Shown here piece by piece: positions 34,337-46,881 of a stretch of DNA of 64,000 bases. Below the pieces are notes generated by a model. That model was not told the DNA's origin, did no database searches, and was given only the letters and a program-made list of their open reading frames with translations. Position 1 is the first letter of the stretch. Each line of letters starts with the position of its first letter. The translations under genes were made by a program, and so were the position numbers. Origin of the DNA: Eustoma russellianum (lineage: Eukaryota > Streptophyta > Magnoliopsida > Gentianales > Gentianaceae); assembly GCA_036186865.1 (NCBI GenBank), contig AP025062.1, positions 26,227,437-26,291,436 of the forward strand, read 5' to 3'.

Positions 34337-35110
34337 ATGTCTAAGATTAAGGACATTCCTACACTAAACAGTTCAAACTATAAGCAATGAAAAGATCAAC
34401 TTGAGATCTTTCTGGGGTTGTTGATCTAGACATTGCGCTGCAGACAGATCGTCCAGCTGTGTTAACAGACGAAAGTTCCAGTGAGGAAAAAGCTCACATG
34501 GCACGCTAGCTACGGTCAAATGTGTCTTATGACCATGCAAAAGATTATCCCCCAATGCTACACATTTCGGAGTCCACGGCAGCCAAAGAATTTTTGGTCG
34601 ATCTCTAGCAAAGGTTCATAAAGAATGAGAAAACCAAGGCAGGCAATCTCTTAAAGAAACTTTGCTCTATATAGTACCATAGAAATAGCAGCATAAGGGA
34701 GTACATCATAGAGATGACTCATATCGCTTCTCAATTGAGAAACATGAAACTGGATGTCTCTGATGACATGCTAGTTGTCATGGTTCTCAACTCCTTCCCT
34801 CCTAAGTTCAAACACTTACTGGTCAGTTACAACTGTAAAAAGGAAAAGTGGATAGTAAATAAACTTATCGCGCATTGCGTGCAATAGGAGGAAAGGTTAA
34901 AGAATGAGGGGCATGAAGTTGTGAATGCTGCCGCCACCAAGTCCAGTGATAAGAAACATAAGGCTGTGGAAAAGGTTTCTATGCAGAAGGCAAGTAAAAA
35001 AGAAAAAGGAGGGGCCTACTGCTGAAGCGCCCAACAACATGACTTGTTTCTTTTGCAATAAGGAATGACATCTATAGAAGAATTGTACCGGTTATTATTC
35101 TTGGCTCAAG
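34337..35110 (+). pseudogene. gag: Element D gag, broken
   Basis: The ATG at 34337 opens MSKIKDIPTLNSSNYKQ, the copia gag start with the N-Y-x-x-W position turned into a stop (TGG to TGA). Frames continue through EIFLGLL, then a gag body with several stops. A zinc-knuckle remnant (CFFCNKE...C) lies at about 35045-35087. Confidence 0.75.
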
Positions 35111-35149
35111 AAAAAGCTACATTCTTAGTTTGTTAGAAGTTAATTTTAT

Positions 35150-38100
35150 TTCAGATATAGCCACTTGGTGGGTTGATACGGGAGCCACGACTCACTTATC
35201 TGTGCATATGCAGGGTTGCCTCATGCACAGACAACCAAGGGACGATAAAAGATACGTCTATTGAGGAAATGGCAGCAACATAAAGGTTGAAGCCATCGGG
35301 CATTTCAGGTTGCTGATGACATCTGGTTTCTGTCTAGATTTGCATGACACTTTTGGTGGTACCGTCGTTTAGGCAAAATCTTATATCGCTTTATTGATTG
35401 AATAAAAGTAGATATTACGGTTATTTTAGAAATGGAAATTTTCAAATTGATCATGCTTCTAAATTAATTGGTCATGGTAAAATGTCTGAAATTGATAAAC
35501 TTTATTCAATAAATGTCGCTTAAAATCAAGAAACCTTGCATGTTGTAACGCAAAACATTAAAGCAAAATTAACTCATAAGAATTTAGGATCATATGGCAT
35601 CGACGTTTAGGACACGTGTCGAAAAACAGAATAGAATGTCTTGTCAAAACAGAAGTTCTCAATCCTTTAGACTTGATCGATTTAGATTCGTGTATATTTT
35701 ATGCTAAAGAAAAAAAAAACTAAAGTCCAAATTTATGAAGCAAATCATGTAAATAGTCTATTAGAGTTATTCATACCGATATTAGTTGCCCATTTCATCC
35801 GGTTACTTAAAGTGGACACTCTTATTTTATCACCTTTATTGATGACTATTTGCGATATGGCTACATATTTTTAATTAAAGAAAAAGCGCAAGCACTAGAC
35901 ATGTTCAAATCCTTTAAAGCTGAATTTGAGTTACAACTTAACAAAAGGATTAAAGTCGTCATATCGAACTGTGGAGGAGAGTATTACGGTCGATATGATG
36001 GATCAGGAGAACAATGTTCGGGACCATTTGATAAATACCTAGAGGAAAACAGAATCGTCCCTCAGTACAACTTGTTTGGGTCACCAAGCATGAATGGTGT
36101 AGCTAAAAGACGAAGTCGCACGCTTATGGATATGATACGTAGTATGACGAGTCAAACTACGCTACCATTATTCCTCTGGGGAGAAGCGCTTAAAACCTCA
36201 TCTTACATCCTCAACCGAGTACCAACAAAAGCAACGACTAAGACACCTCATGAGTTGTGGACTAAGCGTAAGCCTAGCCTTAACAACAAAAGGGTTTGGA
36301 GTTGTCCAGTAGAAGCGAAGCCTTACAAACCAAATGAAAGAAAACTGGACACCAAAACAGTTAGTTGCTATTTTGTTGGTTACTCGGAAAGGTCATGAAG
36401 GTATAAATTCTACGATCCCAAAATTAAAGTGTTTTTCGAAACAAATTCAGTAACATTCTTTGAGGATACTTTGGTTGCGAGGGGGGGAATGATTTGCATT
36501 AACAGATCATTGAGTTAGATGAGGGTCACTCAGATACGGCAGAAATGCGAATCGAACCAACTTTTAGGGAGATAGCATCAGCGATATCCGCACCTGAGAT
36601 ACCTCATTCCAGTAGTGGCGCTCCACAAGGAACAAGTTCCTGAGGAAATTACTCAAGAACCCAAATAATTGCCTACTGATGTAGTTCAGGAACCTCCATT
36701 ATCCTAAGAACAAGTTTCCTTAAGGAGATCCACTCGTGAACAGAGAAACCCCATACCTAGAGATTATGTGGTGTATCTCCAAGGACACAAATTTGATATT
36801 GGCATGATAGACGATGACCCCAAAAACGTCAACAAGCATTACAATGTCGAAATTCAGAAAAGTGGATAAAGGCCATGGAAGAAGAAACTAAGCCTATGCA
36901 CGACAATAAGGTTTGGGAGGTCGTCTAGTTTCCGAAAGGTTCAAAACCCATTAGTTGTAAATGGATATTTAAAACCAAACGGCATTCAAAAGGCAACATA
37001 GAATGATATAAGACCCGACTTGTTGCTAAAGGTTTTTTTTCCAAAAGGAGGGCATAGACTATATGGAAACCTTCTCTCCAGTATCGACGAAGGATTCCTT
37101 CAGGAAAATCATGGCTTTAGTGGCACACTTAGATCTTGAGCTACATTACATGGATGTCAAGACTGCATTTTTAAACGGAGAACTCGATGAAACCATTTAC
37201 ATGGTTCAACCACCTCAATTCAAGGTGGGAGATCCAAAAGACATGTTTTGCCTACTAAAAAAATCCCTCTATGGGCTCAAGCAAGCGTCTCGACAGTGGT
37301 ACTTCAAATTTGCCAAAGTGGTTGCCTTCTTCGGTTTTGAGGCAAACCAAATTGATGAATGCGTGTATCACAAGTTTAGTGGGAGCAAGTTCATATTTAT
37401 GATCTTGTACGTAGATGATATACTGCTTGCAACAAACGATGCAAACATGCTGAGCGACACCAAAGCCTTTCTGAGAAAACATTTCGAGATGAAAGACCTT
37501 GATGAAGCCTCATTTGTGTTGGGACTTGAGATACGGAGGAATCATACCCAAGGTATCTTAGCTCTCTCACAACAAGTATACATCGAAAAGGTGTTAAAGA
37601 GGTATAGCATGGATAAGTGTAAACCACTTAATATGCCTATGGCAAGAAGAGACAAATTCAGCTTGAAGCAATGTCCCCAAACAGAGTTTGAACGTTCGAA
37701 AATGAGGAATACTCCCTATGCTTTGGTAGTGGAGAGTATAATGTATGCCAAGTATGTACACGACCAGACTTTACATACATTATATGAATGTTAGGCATAT
37801 ACCTCTCTGATCCAGGTAAGGATCACTGGACCGCAGCAGAAAGGGTGCTGAGATATTTACAAGGAATGAAGAAACACGTACTGACGTATTGAAGATCTCA
37901 TGATTAGAGATCACTGGATATACAGATTCCAATTTTGCTGGATGCCTGGATAGCATGAAATTGACCTCGGGCTATGTGTTTACTCTAGCCGAAGGTGCAA
38001 TCTCGTGGAAAAGCACAAAACAGACCTTATTGGCGTCCTCCACTATGGAGGCGAAATTCGTGGCATCCTTCCATTCATCCAATCAGGCGATATGGCTTCG

Positions 38101-38400
38101 CAATTTTGTCACAGGGCTATGAGTATTGGAGACTATCTCGCCTCCACTGAGGATTTACTACGACAGCAATGCTGTGGTGCTATATTCAAATAATAACCTG
38201 AGTTCATCTAAAGCAAAATATATAGAGATGAAGTATCTGGCTGTTAAAGAAAGAGTTCAGAGTGGTCTGCTCATAATTGAGCATATCAGTACATACTCCA
38301 TGGTGGTGCGATCCTTTGACTAAGGACATGGAACCGGTAGTGTTTCACAAGCATGTTATCCGTATGGGTCTTAGTCCGGTTGAGGATGTTTTATCCGAGT
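35150..38400 (+). pseudogene. pol: Element D Pol, broken
   Basis: Protease: WWVDTGATTHLS near 35165. Integrase: longest open stretch 35850-36398, with an altered catalytic area (SNCGGEYYGRY in place of SDRGGEYYGRY), followed by NGVAKRRSRT and SLNNKRVWSCP. RT: 37063-37794 with MDVKTAFLNG, KKSLYGLKQA and YVDDILLAT. RNase H: 37795-38330 in shifted frames, with a SSKAKYIEMKYLAVKERV-type segment near 38205. Stops and indels separate all segments. Confidence 0.85.
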
Positions 38401-38833
38401 GGAAGTCTGTGAGGTTTATGTTTTATTATGCTCAATAAAGTTGTTTATTTCAGACAAATAGTATAATGTACATTTTGGTTATGTTAAAGTTTTTCTGTAG
38501 AAGTAATGTACATTAAGCAGTCACAACATACATTCTGAATTCTATTGATCTTGCTAAGGTAGAGCCAAGTTGGAAGTAAATATGTACGATCACCTAGCAT
38601 ATTAATTCTACACTACATATCTATTTCATTATCCATGTCATTCAGTGGAATGTTAATATCATGATTTAAGAAGGACAAGTAACTAATTCAATGTGGCAGC
38701 GTGCGACTTAAATCTTTTGCTAATATTTGCTGATGGAACGGGAAAGGAAAGACAGACTAAGGGATATACAATAAACGAGCTCAAAAGGGTGACATATAAT
38801 CTTTAAGATACATACATAGTCCAAGTGGAAGGT

Positions 38834-39726
38834 TGTTGGGATTAATTCGAGATACGTGTAATGCACAGCATGTTGATTAAGTTAATTCGAATTAATCATA
38901 AGGTGGGCGTTATGTATGATAATATTATATGTCACATATGTCACGTAACAATATTAATTGTTACGTATAACATCCACACATTAAGTGATCATCGGGTATA
39001 TTTGTGGATGTATAGTGTGGTCTAAAATGGAAACCCCGAATATGTAGAAAATCATATGGACAGAGACCGCGATAAATGGGCTCAAAGTGCAACGACTATA
39101 AAGTGTACGACGTCTGGTCCCCGAGGGGCGACATCTCACGTGTGGCTAGCAGATAAATGTTGGTACATAAATTAAAAATTAAATAATATTAAATATTATA
39201 TATTAGATAATAATATTTGTTATTAAATATAAATAATATTTAATAATGTATAAGGATAACTTGATTATAATATCAAGTATATCCTCAGACATTTAGGATA
39301 AGGAAATCTCTATCCATAAAGGAATAACGTTTGGTTTCAGATGAAATTGTGAACTCTATACCCATCAGGAGTTTTCATTTCTCCATCTATATAAACGAGG
39401 AGGGCTTCACCTCCTCATAAAGTTCACAAAACCGGCGGCATAGAGGGTAAGAGATGCTGTGCCAACCATTTTTCTATAAAGCCCATACTGCCTAGCCTCT
39501 CTATCGGGTAAAACAGTGAATTGTTAAATCTGTTCAAGAGGTGCATCAACAATTGGCGGGAGGTTATGAATCCTTGGATCACGCTAGATTTATCAGCAGC
39601 ATGAGCATACAAAGTGGGCAGATTAACATCAACAATGGATCAATGTATAATTTCTGCATTTTGTTACATTGTTTATTCATTTGATTAAACGGTTCTATTA
39701 AGGGATTTATTAAATTAAATCTAAAA
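38834..39726 (+). repeat. Element D 3' LTR
   Basis: It starts TGTTGGGATTAATTCGAG and ends AAATCTAAAA, followed by the TCTCT duplication at 39727-39731. The upstream CCAAGTGGAAGGT occupies the polypurine-tract position. Confidence 0.88.
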
Positions 39727-39731
39727 TCTCT

Positions 39732-39976
39732 CCCTCACTATATATTATATATAGATAAAGATGTAAATATATGTATATATAAATATATAGAAACACGCAC
39801 ATATATGTACCTATGTATATATCAATATATGTGTGTATGTATATACAAACGTGTAAATATATGCATAATATACATATTATACAACATACATATGTTGTGT
39901 CTATATATATAATATATGTATACACATACATACATATACACACACACACACACATATATATATCGATAGACACACA

Positions 39977-40040
<64 letters not shown>

Positions 40041-40111
40041 CATATTTACGGATACATATAGACTCACACACACACACATGCACAAATATAGACACACACA
40101 CACACACACCA
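39732..40111. repeat. Compound TA/CA microsatellite
   Basis: Interrupted TATATG runs, a (TA)n run at about 39980-40027 and CA runs up to 40110. The plus-strand LINE fragment begins directly after the last CA run. The many YIYIYI frames are translations of the repeat. Confidence 0.92.
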
Positions 40112-40376
40112 ATCATATGAATATGTACGCTTTTTCCTTCGTCCAAAATTTTGTCCACAAGCGTGGTTTTTCTTGACAAGATTTTAATGCGGCGTATCAT
40201 ATACGGTTGGTTATTGCCCCCTATAGGTTGCGTCAGATAGGCTTCTTTTCTTTAGAGATTTCCATAATTAGGCCGCACAGTAGCTTTAAATTTTTGGTGT
40301 GCATTGTGTTTTGTAATTGGGTATTCCTCCGCCACAAGTGAGGTTGTTACATAAATAAACCATTTTTTGTCACCCA
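40112..40376 (+). mobile_element. LINE copy 3: 5'-truncated L1 3'-UTR fragment
   Basis: Bases 40114-40205 (GAATATGTACGC... to ...GGCGTATCAT) are the same-sense counterpart of the 3'-UTR box in the two minus-strand LINEs (40752-40835 and 46363-46450). CCTCCGCCACAAGTGAGG (40326-40343) matches their terminal box. AATAAA follows at about 40351. The fragment is bounded on the left by a CA run and on the right by CA then TA runs. It holds no coding sequence. Confidence 0.8.
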
Positions 40377-40409
40377 GACATACACACACAAACACACACA
40401 CACACACAT

Positions 40410-40487
<78 letters not shown>

Positions 40488-40562
40488 ATGTGTATGTGTC
40501 CGCACGAGTGCACATGTGTACATATATACATACATACATATGCAAATATCATTCACACACAC

Positions 40563-40631
<69 letters not shown>
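40377..40631. repeat. CA/TA microsatellite between LINE copies 3 and 1
   Basis: A CA run, (TA)n at 40417-40483, a CA/TATG spacer, and (AT)n at 40565-40631. The latter directly abuts the 3' end of LINE copy 1. Confidence 0.95.
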
Positions 40632-40633
<2 letters not shown>

Positions 40634-41735
40634 TGTTGAAAAGGGGATTTTTATTAAAGAAAGCCCTCACTTATGGCGGAGGAATACCGTAGTACATCAA
40701 ATGAAATACGAAAAAATATAGTAGTTGATGATTATCAACAATCAATCTATATATGATATGCCGTATTAAAACCTTGCCAAGTAAAACCACCCTTGTGGAT
40801 AAAACCTTGGCGAAGGGAAAAGCGTACATATTTATATAGATGATATGTTGATATGCGCTATTGTATGATGAGTTACAAAAGGCAATCCGAAGACAACTGT
40901 AGTCGAAAAAGCTATAGTGCCTTATGAACAGCCGCCCATGTATGTCGAAACCATGTATTGTGGTGCTGATTTCCGTCATTGAATTCCCAAATATGTCAGT
41001 GCAGCTACGGGGTTGAATGAGTGCATCCCGCCATCGAGAGCCTACCAAGATCCAGATGATGTAGGTATAGCATACGTGTAGAAATAGGATGATCCAGGCT
41101 CGCATCCAATCACAAGAAACATGTATGGCTAAGTAAGTTATCAGTCCAAGATATAGTAAACCATACAAGATAAACTGAGGACAGATCGAACCTGACCTGC
41201 CGGCACAAGGCAATGCGCCGGCAGCGACATTTGATACGCGCCAATCCGTATGGAAGACTTGACTGCAGTAAGAACAGCGCGTATAATCCAAAGACGTCGG
41301 ATGGTGAGCAGGACGAGGGTATTGGTTGATGTTATGCGTGGAGCTCGCAGCCATAAACCCCCATGGCATGTCGTTCGGGCAAACCCATATCACGAAACCA
41401 AACAGCAGCGTCATCATGTAAGAGACAACATGCTTGCAGCTCAAAGAGAGAAAAGAAAACGTACCAAGGCTGCCTGTACTGCAGATAGTACAGGCAGGTT
41501 GTTGCCAATCCTTATTGATAACCGCAAATATACAAAAAGAACACCTCCGAACCAAACGGACATTGTAATGGCGGGCATGGAACTCGAGAACAATGACAGC
41601 GAAAAAAGAAATGATAAGTATGTTCATGGTGCAGCATGGAAGCAAATGAATACAATGCGTACCGTGCCTGTCCGTGACTATTATGCCACGGACAGAATGT
41701 AGTAAAAATTGGCCAGCCATCAGGAAATGTAGGGT
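40632..41735 (-). other. LINE copy 1 3' UTR
   Basis: Two blocks are shared with the other copies. One is 40752-40835, holding near-complementary CCTTGCCAAG / CTTGGCGAAGG arms around an inner CCAC/GTGG stem. The other is the terminal block 40664-40683 (CCTCCGCCATAAGTGAGG on the minus strand). Open frames of 349 and 150 residues cross this area on opposite strands but have no recognisable domain; I treat them as chance. Confidence 0.65.
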
Positions 41736-44700
41736 TCAAGCGGTGCGCAAGCTGGCCAAGGTAACATCCAACACGACTGAGGCCCGAACCATAGGAGGAA
41801 GATTTTGTCCGTTGAAAGCAGCCTTTGCGGGATGAATCATCGCATGTTGCGCTAGATAATGTGCAGCCATATTAGTCTCACGATATGTGTGAATAAGTTC
41901 CAGTCGATGCTGCTGAATTAGGGAATGGAGCTGTCGGAGATGATAATTTCCAGCAACATGCCGTGGCTTGTGAAGGCATGAGAGCATTTGTGCGCAATCA
42001 GTCTCAATAATTAGCATACGATAGAATGGAAGAAAATACAGCAGGCCAAAAAGTGTAGCTTGAATCTCTGCCTGTAAAGGTGTGCAAGGAGGCAGACGAA
42101 ATGAAAGGGCACCCTTACAACGGCCCTCCGTATCACGCAAAATTTCCCCACCTGCCGCATAAAGACGACCTACTGCTGCATCCACATTTAACTTGAGCCT
42201 TCCTGAAGGAGGTGTTTGCCATTTAAGAACTCTGAGGCGCGGGTGGCGGATGCGTGGGATCCAGGAGAGAGATAATGCAGGACCCGCTGCCATTTTGGAG
42301 CCCTGAATCTTCAGCATCCACATATGAATATCGAAATGTATCGAATTCCGCAGAGTCGCTGTCGAAAAGATTGCAGCGTCCCCGTATATTAGCTGCGCGT
42401 ACTGACGCCAAATGTTTGAAATTACAATGGATGGAATGACTATTTTTAAGATGCCAGAGAGGGTGGAAAAAGTTGAACGATACCACCATGCCAACAAATA
42501 CTGTCGCAGCGATAAAGAGACTGGAGGGACACCATGTAGTTCAGCAGCAAAGAAACTCCATAAATAACGAATGCAGGTACAGTAAATGAAAACATGGTCC
42601 ACTGTGGCTGAGTATTCCTTGCAAAAAGGACATTGTGTTGGGCGCGCCACCAAATATTGTCCAATGTAATCCTCAAAAGGCATGGCTGAATGAAAAAAAC
42701 GCCACAAAAGAATGCAGATAGATGGAGATAGATGCTTCAACCAAATAAATTTCGTTGACAGTTGCGTTGGTTCTGACAGCCTACATATATCAAAGGCCGA
42801 TTTGAGAGTAAACTCTCCTGTGGGTGTGGCTGTCCATGTCATTAGTGATCCTGCACCAGTTGTATGAGATATACAAATGGGATGAATACGACAAATAGAT
42901 TTCTATATCGCAGAGTCTGTGAGTCTCGGAGTATAATCACCGCGCCGTCCGTATTGAAAATGCATATATTGACTCCATAATGTGTCATGACGTTGGTACG
43001 TCCACCAAATGCAGCATTTATATGCCTGTTGCAATTCACTGAAATTACGTAGACCTAACCCGCCTTCTTCAACTGGAATAGTGATGTTGCTCCAAGCAAC
43101 CAGTGATGTCTATCTCCCCAAAAATATGCCGACAATTTCCTGTCAAGTATGCGAATGATGGACTTAGGCATACCGCCAGCTGCCATAATGTGTAGTGGAA
43201 GTGCTGCTATGACGGAACGTAGCAGGACAAGGCGGCCTGCCGAAGAGAGAAGGCGAGAATGCTAGCCGTGTAACCGATCATCCACATGTTGCAAGAGAGT
43301 GGAACAATGTATAACCCGTGTGATGCCCTTATGAAGATAATAACCAAGATATCGAAAAGGCAACGTTGTTGTTCTCATGCCTAGAATGTCTTTAAAATTG
43401 CGGCATTGACGTGATGTGATATTAGCCGATGGTATGAAACTGCTTTTATTAAAATTTACCTTTTGCCCCGATGCTGTTTCATATGCCGTACGAAAAGAGT
43501 GGAATCTCATGAGATTTCGTTTTGTACCCCACAAGAATATTAGCAAATCATCCGCATAAGCCAGATGCGAGATGGACATAGGCATTCGCCCGAAACGAAA
43601 GGAGTGTACACGTCCCGATGCAACCAATGCCTTTAGTCCCCGACCGAATCCCTCAGATGCTAGTATAAATAATAAAGGTGATAAGGGATCTCCCTGTTTA
43701 ACTCCCCTGAATGGCCGAAAATAGGGTGATGGCTGCCCATTGATTAAGACTGACATCCTTGTTGCACTTAGGTGATTAATGATAATCCGAATGAAAAAGT
43801 CTGAGAAGCCGAATTTCCACAAGAGTTGCTGAAGATAGTCCCAGCTTACCCGATCAAAAGCCTTCATCATATCTAATTTCAAACATAACTGCGGTCCGCC
43901 TCTGTCCAACATGTGCACCATTTCTTGGGCCAAAAGCACTTGAGTCGAAATATCATTACCCGGAAGAAAACCTGTTTGCTCTGGGGATATTAACTGCGGC
44001 AGCAGGTGACCCAACCTAGTGGCAATAATACGAGTACAGACTTTGCTTAAAAAATTTGTCAGGCAAATAGGTCGGAAATCTGCAAAAGTCTGTGGCGACT
44101 GTATTTTCGGAATGAGCGTAATTAATGCACTAGCCATGACAGCCGGCTGTGGAACACCAATGAAAAATTCTTGCACTGCTTTAGTGACATCCAAATATAT
44201 GATAGACCAACATGAGCGATAGAAATTTCCATGAAACCCGTCTGGACCCGCTACACTGTGGGGGTCTAAACTCCATACAACTACTTTTACCTCTGACTCC
44301 AATGGCAACTGTGTAAGCATGGAATTTTCCTCCGCAGAGACTAAAAGAGGTATATGTGATAATATTTCGATATGATTATGCGTATGCACACTTGAGAATA
44401 ATTCCTTGTAATATTCAACAGCGGCCACCAGAATATCATCCTGCTGTGTCAGTAGTGCTCCCTGCGAGTTTCGTAGCTGGCGAATACATAGCTGTGAGCG
44501 TTTACCTTTGATGAGGGAGTGAAAGTATCGAGTGTTAGCATCTCCTTCTTGTAACCATTTTACACGTGCCTTTTGTTGCCAAAACTGTAACTCATATTTT
44601 GATGTGAGTAAATAATGTGCTTTTGCCTGATAAAAAGCCTCGCGCGCCGCTTCCGTGGGGTTAGCATCCCAGTGAGCTTCTGCTGTATTAAGATGTTCTT

Positions 44701-45594
44701 CTGCATCCTTCAGATTGCTGAATATGTTCCCAAAGATATTCTTATTCCAAATTTGAATGTCTTTCTTAAGTGAAAATAATTTGGAGTAGAAACCCCGCAT
44801 GCCGCCCGTAGTTGGATATGCTAACCATGCATGCTTCACATAATCATTGAAATCCGGATGAGAAAGCCATGCGTCAAGAAATCTGAAGGATCGCCGAATG
44901 TTTGTGCACCCAACTAGCACTGTATCAAAAGCGGTGTGTGATCCGACGTAACGCGTGGTAAATGAGAAAGCCGCAGAGTGTCAAACAGGTCATGCATCAA
45001 AGAATTAATAAAAAGCCAGTCGAGTCTCCGGCGTACCCGTCCTAGACCACGACCTTCAGCCCAAGTAAACCGTGAACCCTGATAGGGTGGCGACATAAGA
45101 GAGCATGTCTCAATGCAGTCATTAAAATCCTGTAAAGCAGACAATGATGGGGTGGAGCGGCCATTATGATCTTCAAGGGTGCGAAACGTATTAAAATCGC
45201 CTCCAACCATCCAAGGTAACTGTAACCCCTCTGAGAAATCACATAATGTGCGCCACAGTCGTTGACGCTGCGTAGCAGTGTGTTTTGCATAAACTATGGA
45301 GAGAACGAAAGTATGCTGCTGCGAAATAGATGACAGAGTCAGATGGATCACCTGCTCTTGATCCTGTGTGGCAAGCAGTCGAAACTCATTATCACGCCAA
45401 AAAAACCAGATACGTTCAGACTGTGAAGCATAACTTTGTGAAAATCCAAGACGCAAACCAAATCTATTTATTTGTGATGGGGTATGCTTAGGTTCAATTA
45501 AAGCTACTAGATTCAAACGATTTTCCCTAATCAATTGTTGCAATCGAGGTAATGACGGACACATGCCTCGAATATTCCAGATTAATAAATTCAT
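41736..45594 (-). pseudogene. LINE copy 1 ORF2: endonuclease, RT, RNase H
   Basis: Endonuclease 44914-45594 starts MNLLIWNIRG and keeps the APE-type motifs LIEPKH, GGDFNTF and SDHTPLL. A one-base frame break at about 44914-44920 leads into the 552-residue RT segment (43262-44920), with DGFHGNFYRSCW, FRPICLTN, FSAYADD-type HLAYADDLLIF and LRYLGYYL-type motifs. A TAG at 43262-43264 and further breaks separate it from 41736-42842. That segment has the zinc-binding CPFCKEYSATVDHVFIYC region and a C-terminal RNase H (LKLNVDAAVG ... IIETDC ... NMAAHYLAQHA). A C-terminal RNase H is known in some plant L1 elements. Confidence 0.88.
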
Positions 45595-46211
45595 TGATTA
45601 AGGTTAGAGGCACTTCCCTGAATGGCGTGAGATGCGCTGCGGGTCAGAATAGTCGATGGTGGTAGTGGAGGAAGGTCCTTTCTAGCGCAACGCTTACGCC
45701 GAGGCACCACTGGAATAAACGGCTCGTCCTCCGTCCGATCCTGCAGTCTAGAGATTAATATGTCGTCATCAGGCGACGGGTCAAGCAGTTGCATGAGACG
45801 TGCAACTTCTGCGGGTACCGTTGAAATTGTATCGGCTTCAGTCGTTGGATCATCTGGCAAATCATTATCCGACATATGGCCAATATCTGTATGAATAACG
45901 TCATCTGGCAGTTGATGATCTGTGGCATCACAGAAAGCGTCCCTAATGTGTCCATCCTCCACGTCCAATGATGCTTCGCAGGCAGCATTATTGTCCGATG
46001 GATGCATCTCATCCAGTGACACATCGGCCACATTAACTGGAGTTGGCGGGGAAGGCGATGACTCCGTTGGAGGTGGTGCTGGTACGGTCTTTTTAACCGG
46101 TGTCCATCTTTGTTTCGGTGGTCTAGACGGGGGTGGTGGTGGAGACGGTGGAATTGTCGATTGTGTTGACAACTTTGGCGTACTAGCCGTCTGGTCATGT
46201 CCAAGCCGATG
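45591..46211 (-). pseudogene. LINE copy 1 ORF1, C-terminal part
   Basis: The frame is open from the 5' truncation point (HRLGHD, the end of a zinc knuckle) through a proline-rich segment (SPPPPPSRPPKQRWTPVKK), an acidic stretch and a basic tail, PRRKRCARKD. ORF1 proteins of L1 elements bind element RNA. Its TGA stop overlaps the ORF2 start as ATGA (45591-45594), suggesting ORF2 could be reached by reinitiation. Confidence 0.7.
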
Positions 46212-46228
46212 ATATATATATATATATA
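46212..46228. repeat. (TA)n between LINE copies 1 and 2
   Basis: A 17-bp AT run is all that separates the 5' end of copy 1 from the A-tail of copy 2. Confidence 0.95.
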
Positions 46229-46881
46229 CATTTTTTTATATAAAGGCGGAATTTTTATTAATGTGGAAACACCTCACTTATGACGGAGGGAACCATAGTA
46301 CAAAACTGTATATCATACGAGAACAAATAATGTAATGACGTGAGGATATGTGTTCTCCAATCATATATGATATGCCGCATTAAAACCTTGCCAAGTAAAA
46401 CCACCCTTGTGGATAAAACTTTGGCGAAGGAAAAAGCGTACATATTTATATCATTGGAGGGTGAGAATGTAAGTACAGACACGGAATAATATGACGCCCA
46501 AAAGTCTTCGTTCTGATGGCCAAAGATGTAGCTGTGCAGCAGGCAGCCGTGTATGAAATAGGCTTCGTTAGAAGGCTTCAGTTGGTGGTAGTTGTGTTGT
46601 TGTGTAAACCAGAGCAGCCAAGCAAAACAGGTCATTAAGATTGACGGTCCTCGACAGAAAACAGTGAGAGATGAATTAGTCTCCATAGATAGCGAGAATA
46701 GCTGACAATTTAGCGATATGTAATTCCTAAAACATACCAATGTTGCCCGAAGTCCATAGACTGCAGGCAACAAAATAAAATGATTGCAAAGTATGCGATA
46801 ATAATGGCAAGGTGGAAGGCATACCAGCGTTGCCTGCATGACCAAGATGCAGGCAACCAAAAAAAATTCTGGCCATATCTT
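46229..46881 (-). other. LINE copy 2 3' UTR
   Basis: It shares the 46363-46450 block (CCTTGCCAAG...TTGGCGAAGG) and the terminal block 46271-46290 with copies 1 and 3. The rest differs from copy 1. A 200-residue minus frame here has no recognisable domain. Confidence 0.65.

Larger units (their letters stand above)
31431..39726 (+). mobile_element. Copia element D, full-length but heavily decayed
   Basis: An 8.3-kb element with LTRs of 879 and 893 bp, iMet PBS, about 2 kb of leader, gag and pol remnants, and TCTCT duplications. The integrase wording (EYYGRYDGSGEQCSGPF) and RT/RNase H wording differ clearly from the Sireviruses here, so it belongs to another copia lineage. LTRs are considerably diverged and no domain is intact, so this is an old insertion. 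Confidence 0.9.
40632..46211 (-). mobile_element. LINE copy 1: long L1 element, 5'-truncated within ORF1
   Basis: A non-LTR element read on the minus strand: end of ORF1, ORF2 (endonuclease, RT, zinc knuckle, RNase H) and a 1.1-kb 3' UTR ending in an A-rich tail (AATAAAAATCC...CAACAAAAA). Its 5' end falls in the ORF1 zinc knuckle (HRLGHD) exactly at a TA run (46212-46228). The 3' end abuts 67 bp of (AT)n. Target duplications cannot be resolved inside the repeats. Confidence 0.9.

Noticed and set aside
39710..40721. Many open frames coding YIYIYI/CVCVCV-rich proteins on both strands
   Set aside because: They are translations of TA, CA and TG dinucleotide repeats; no coding signal or domain.
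40671..41720. 349-residue minus-strand open frame (and a 150-residue plus frame) in LINE copy 1
   Set aside because: It lies in the 3' UTR of the LINE, has no recognisable domain, and has no counterpart of similar length in copy 2.
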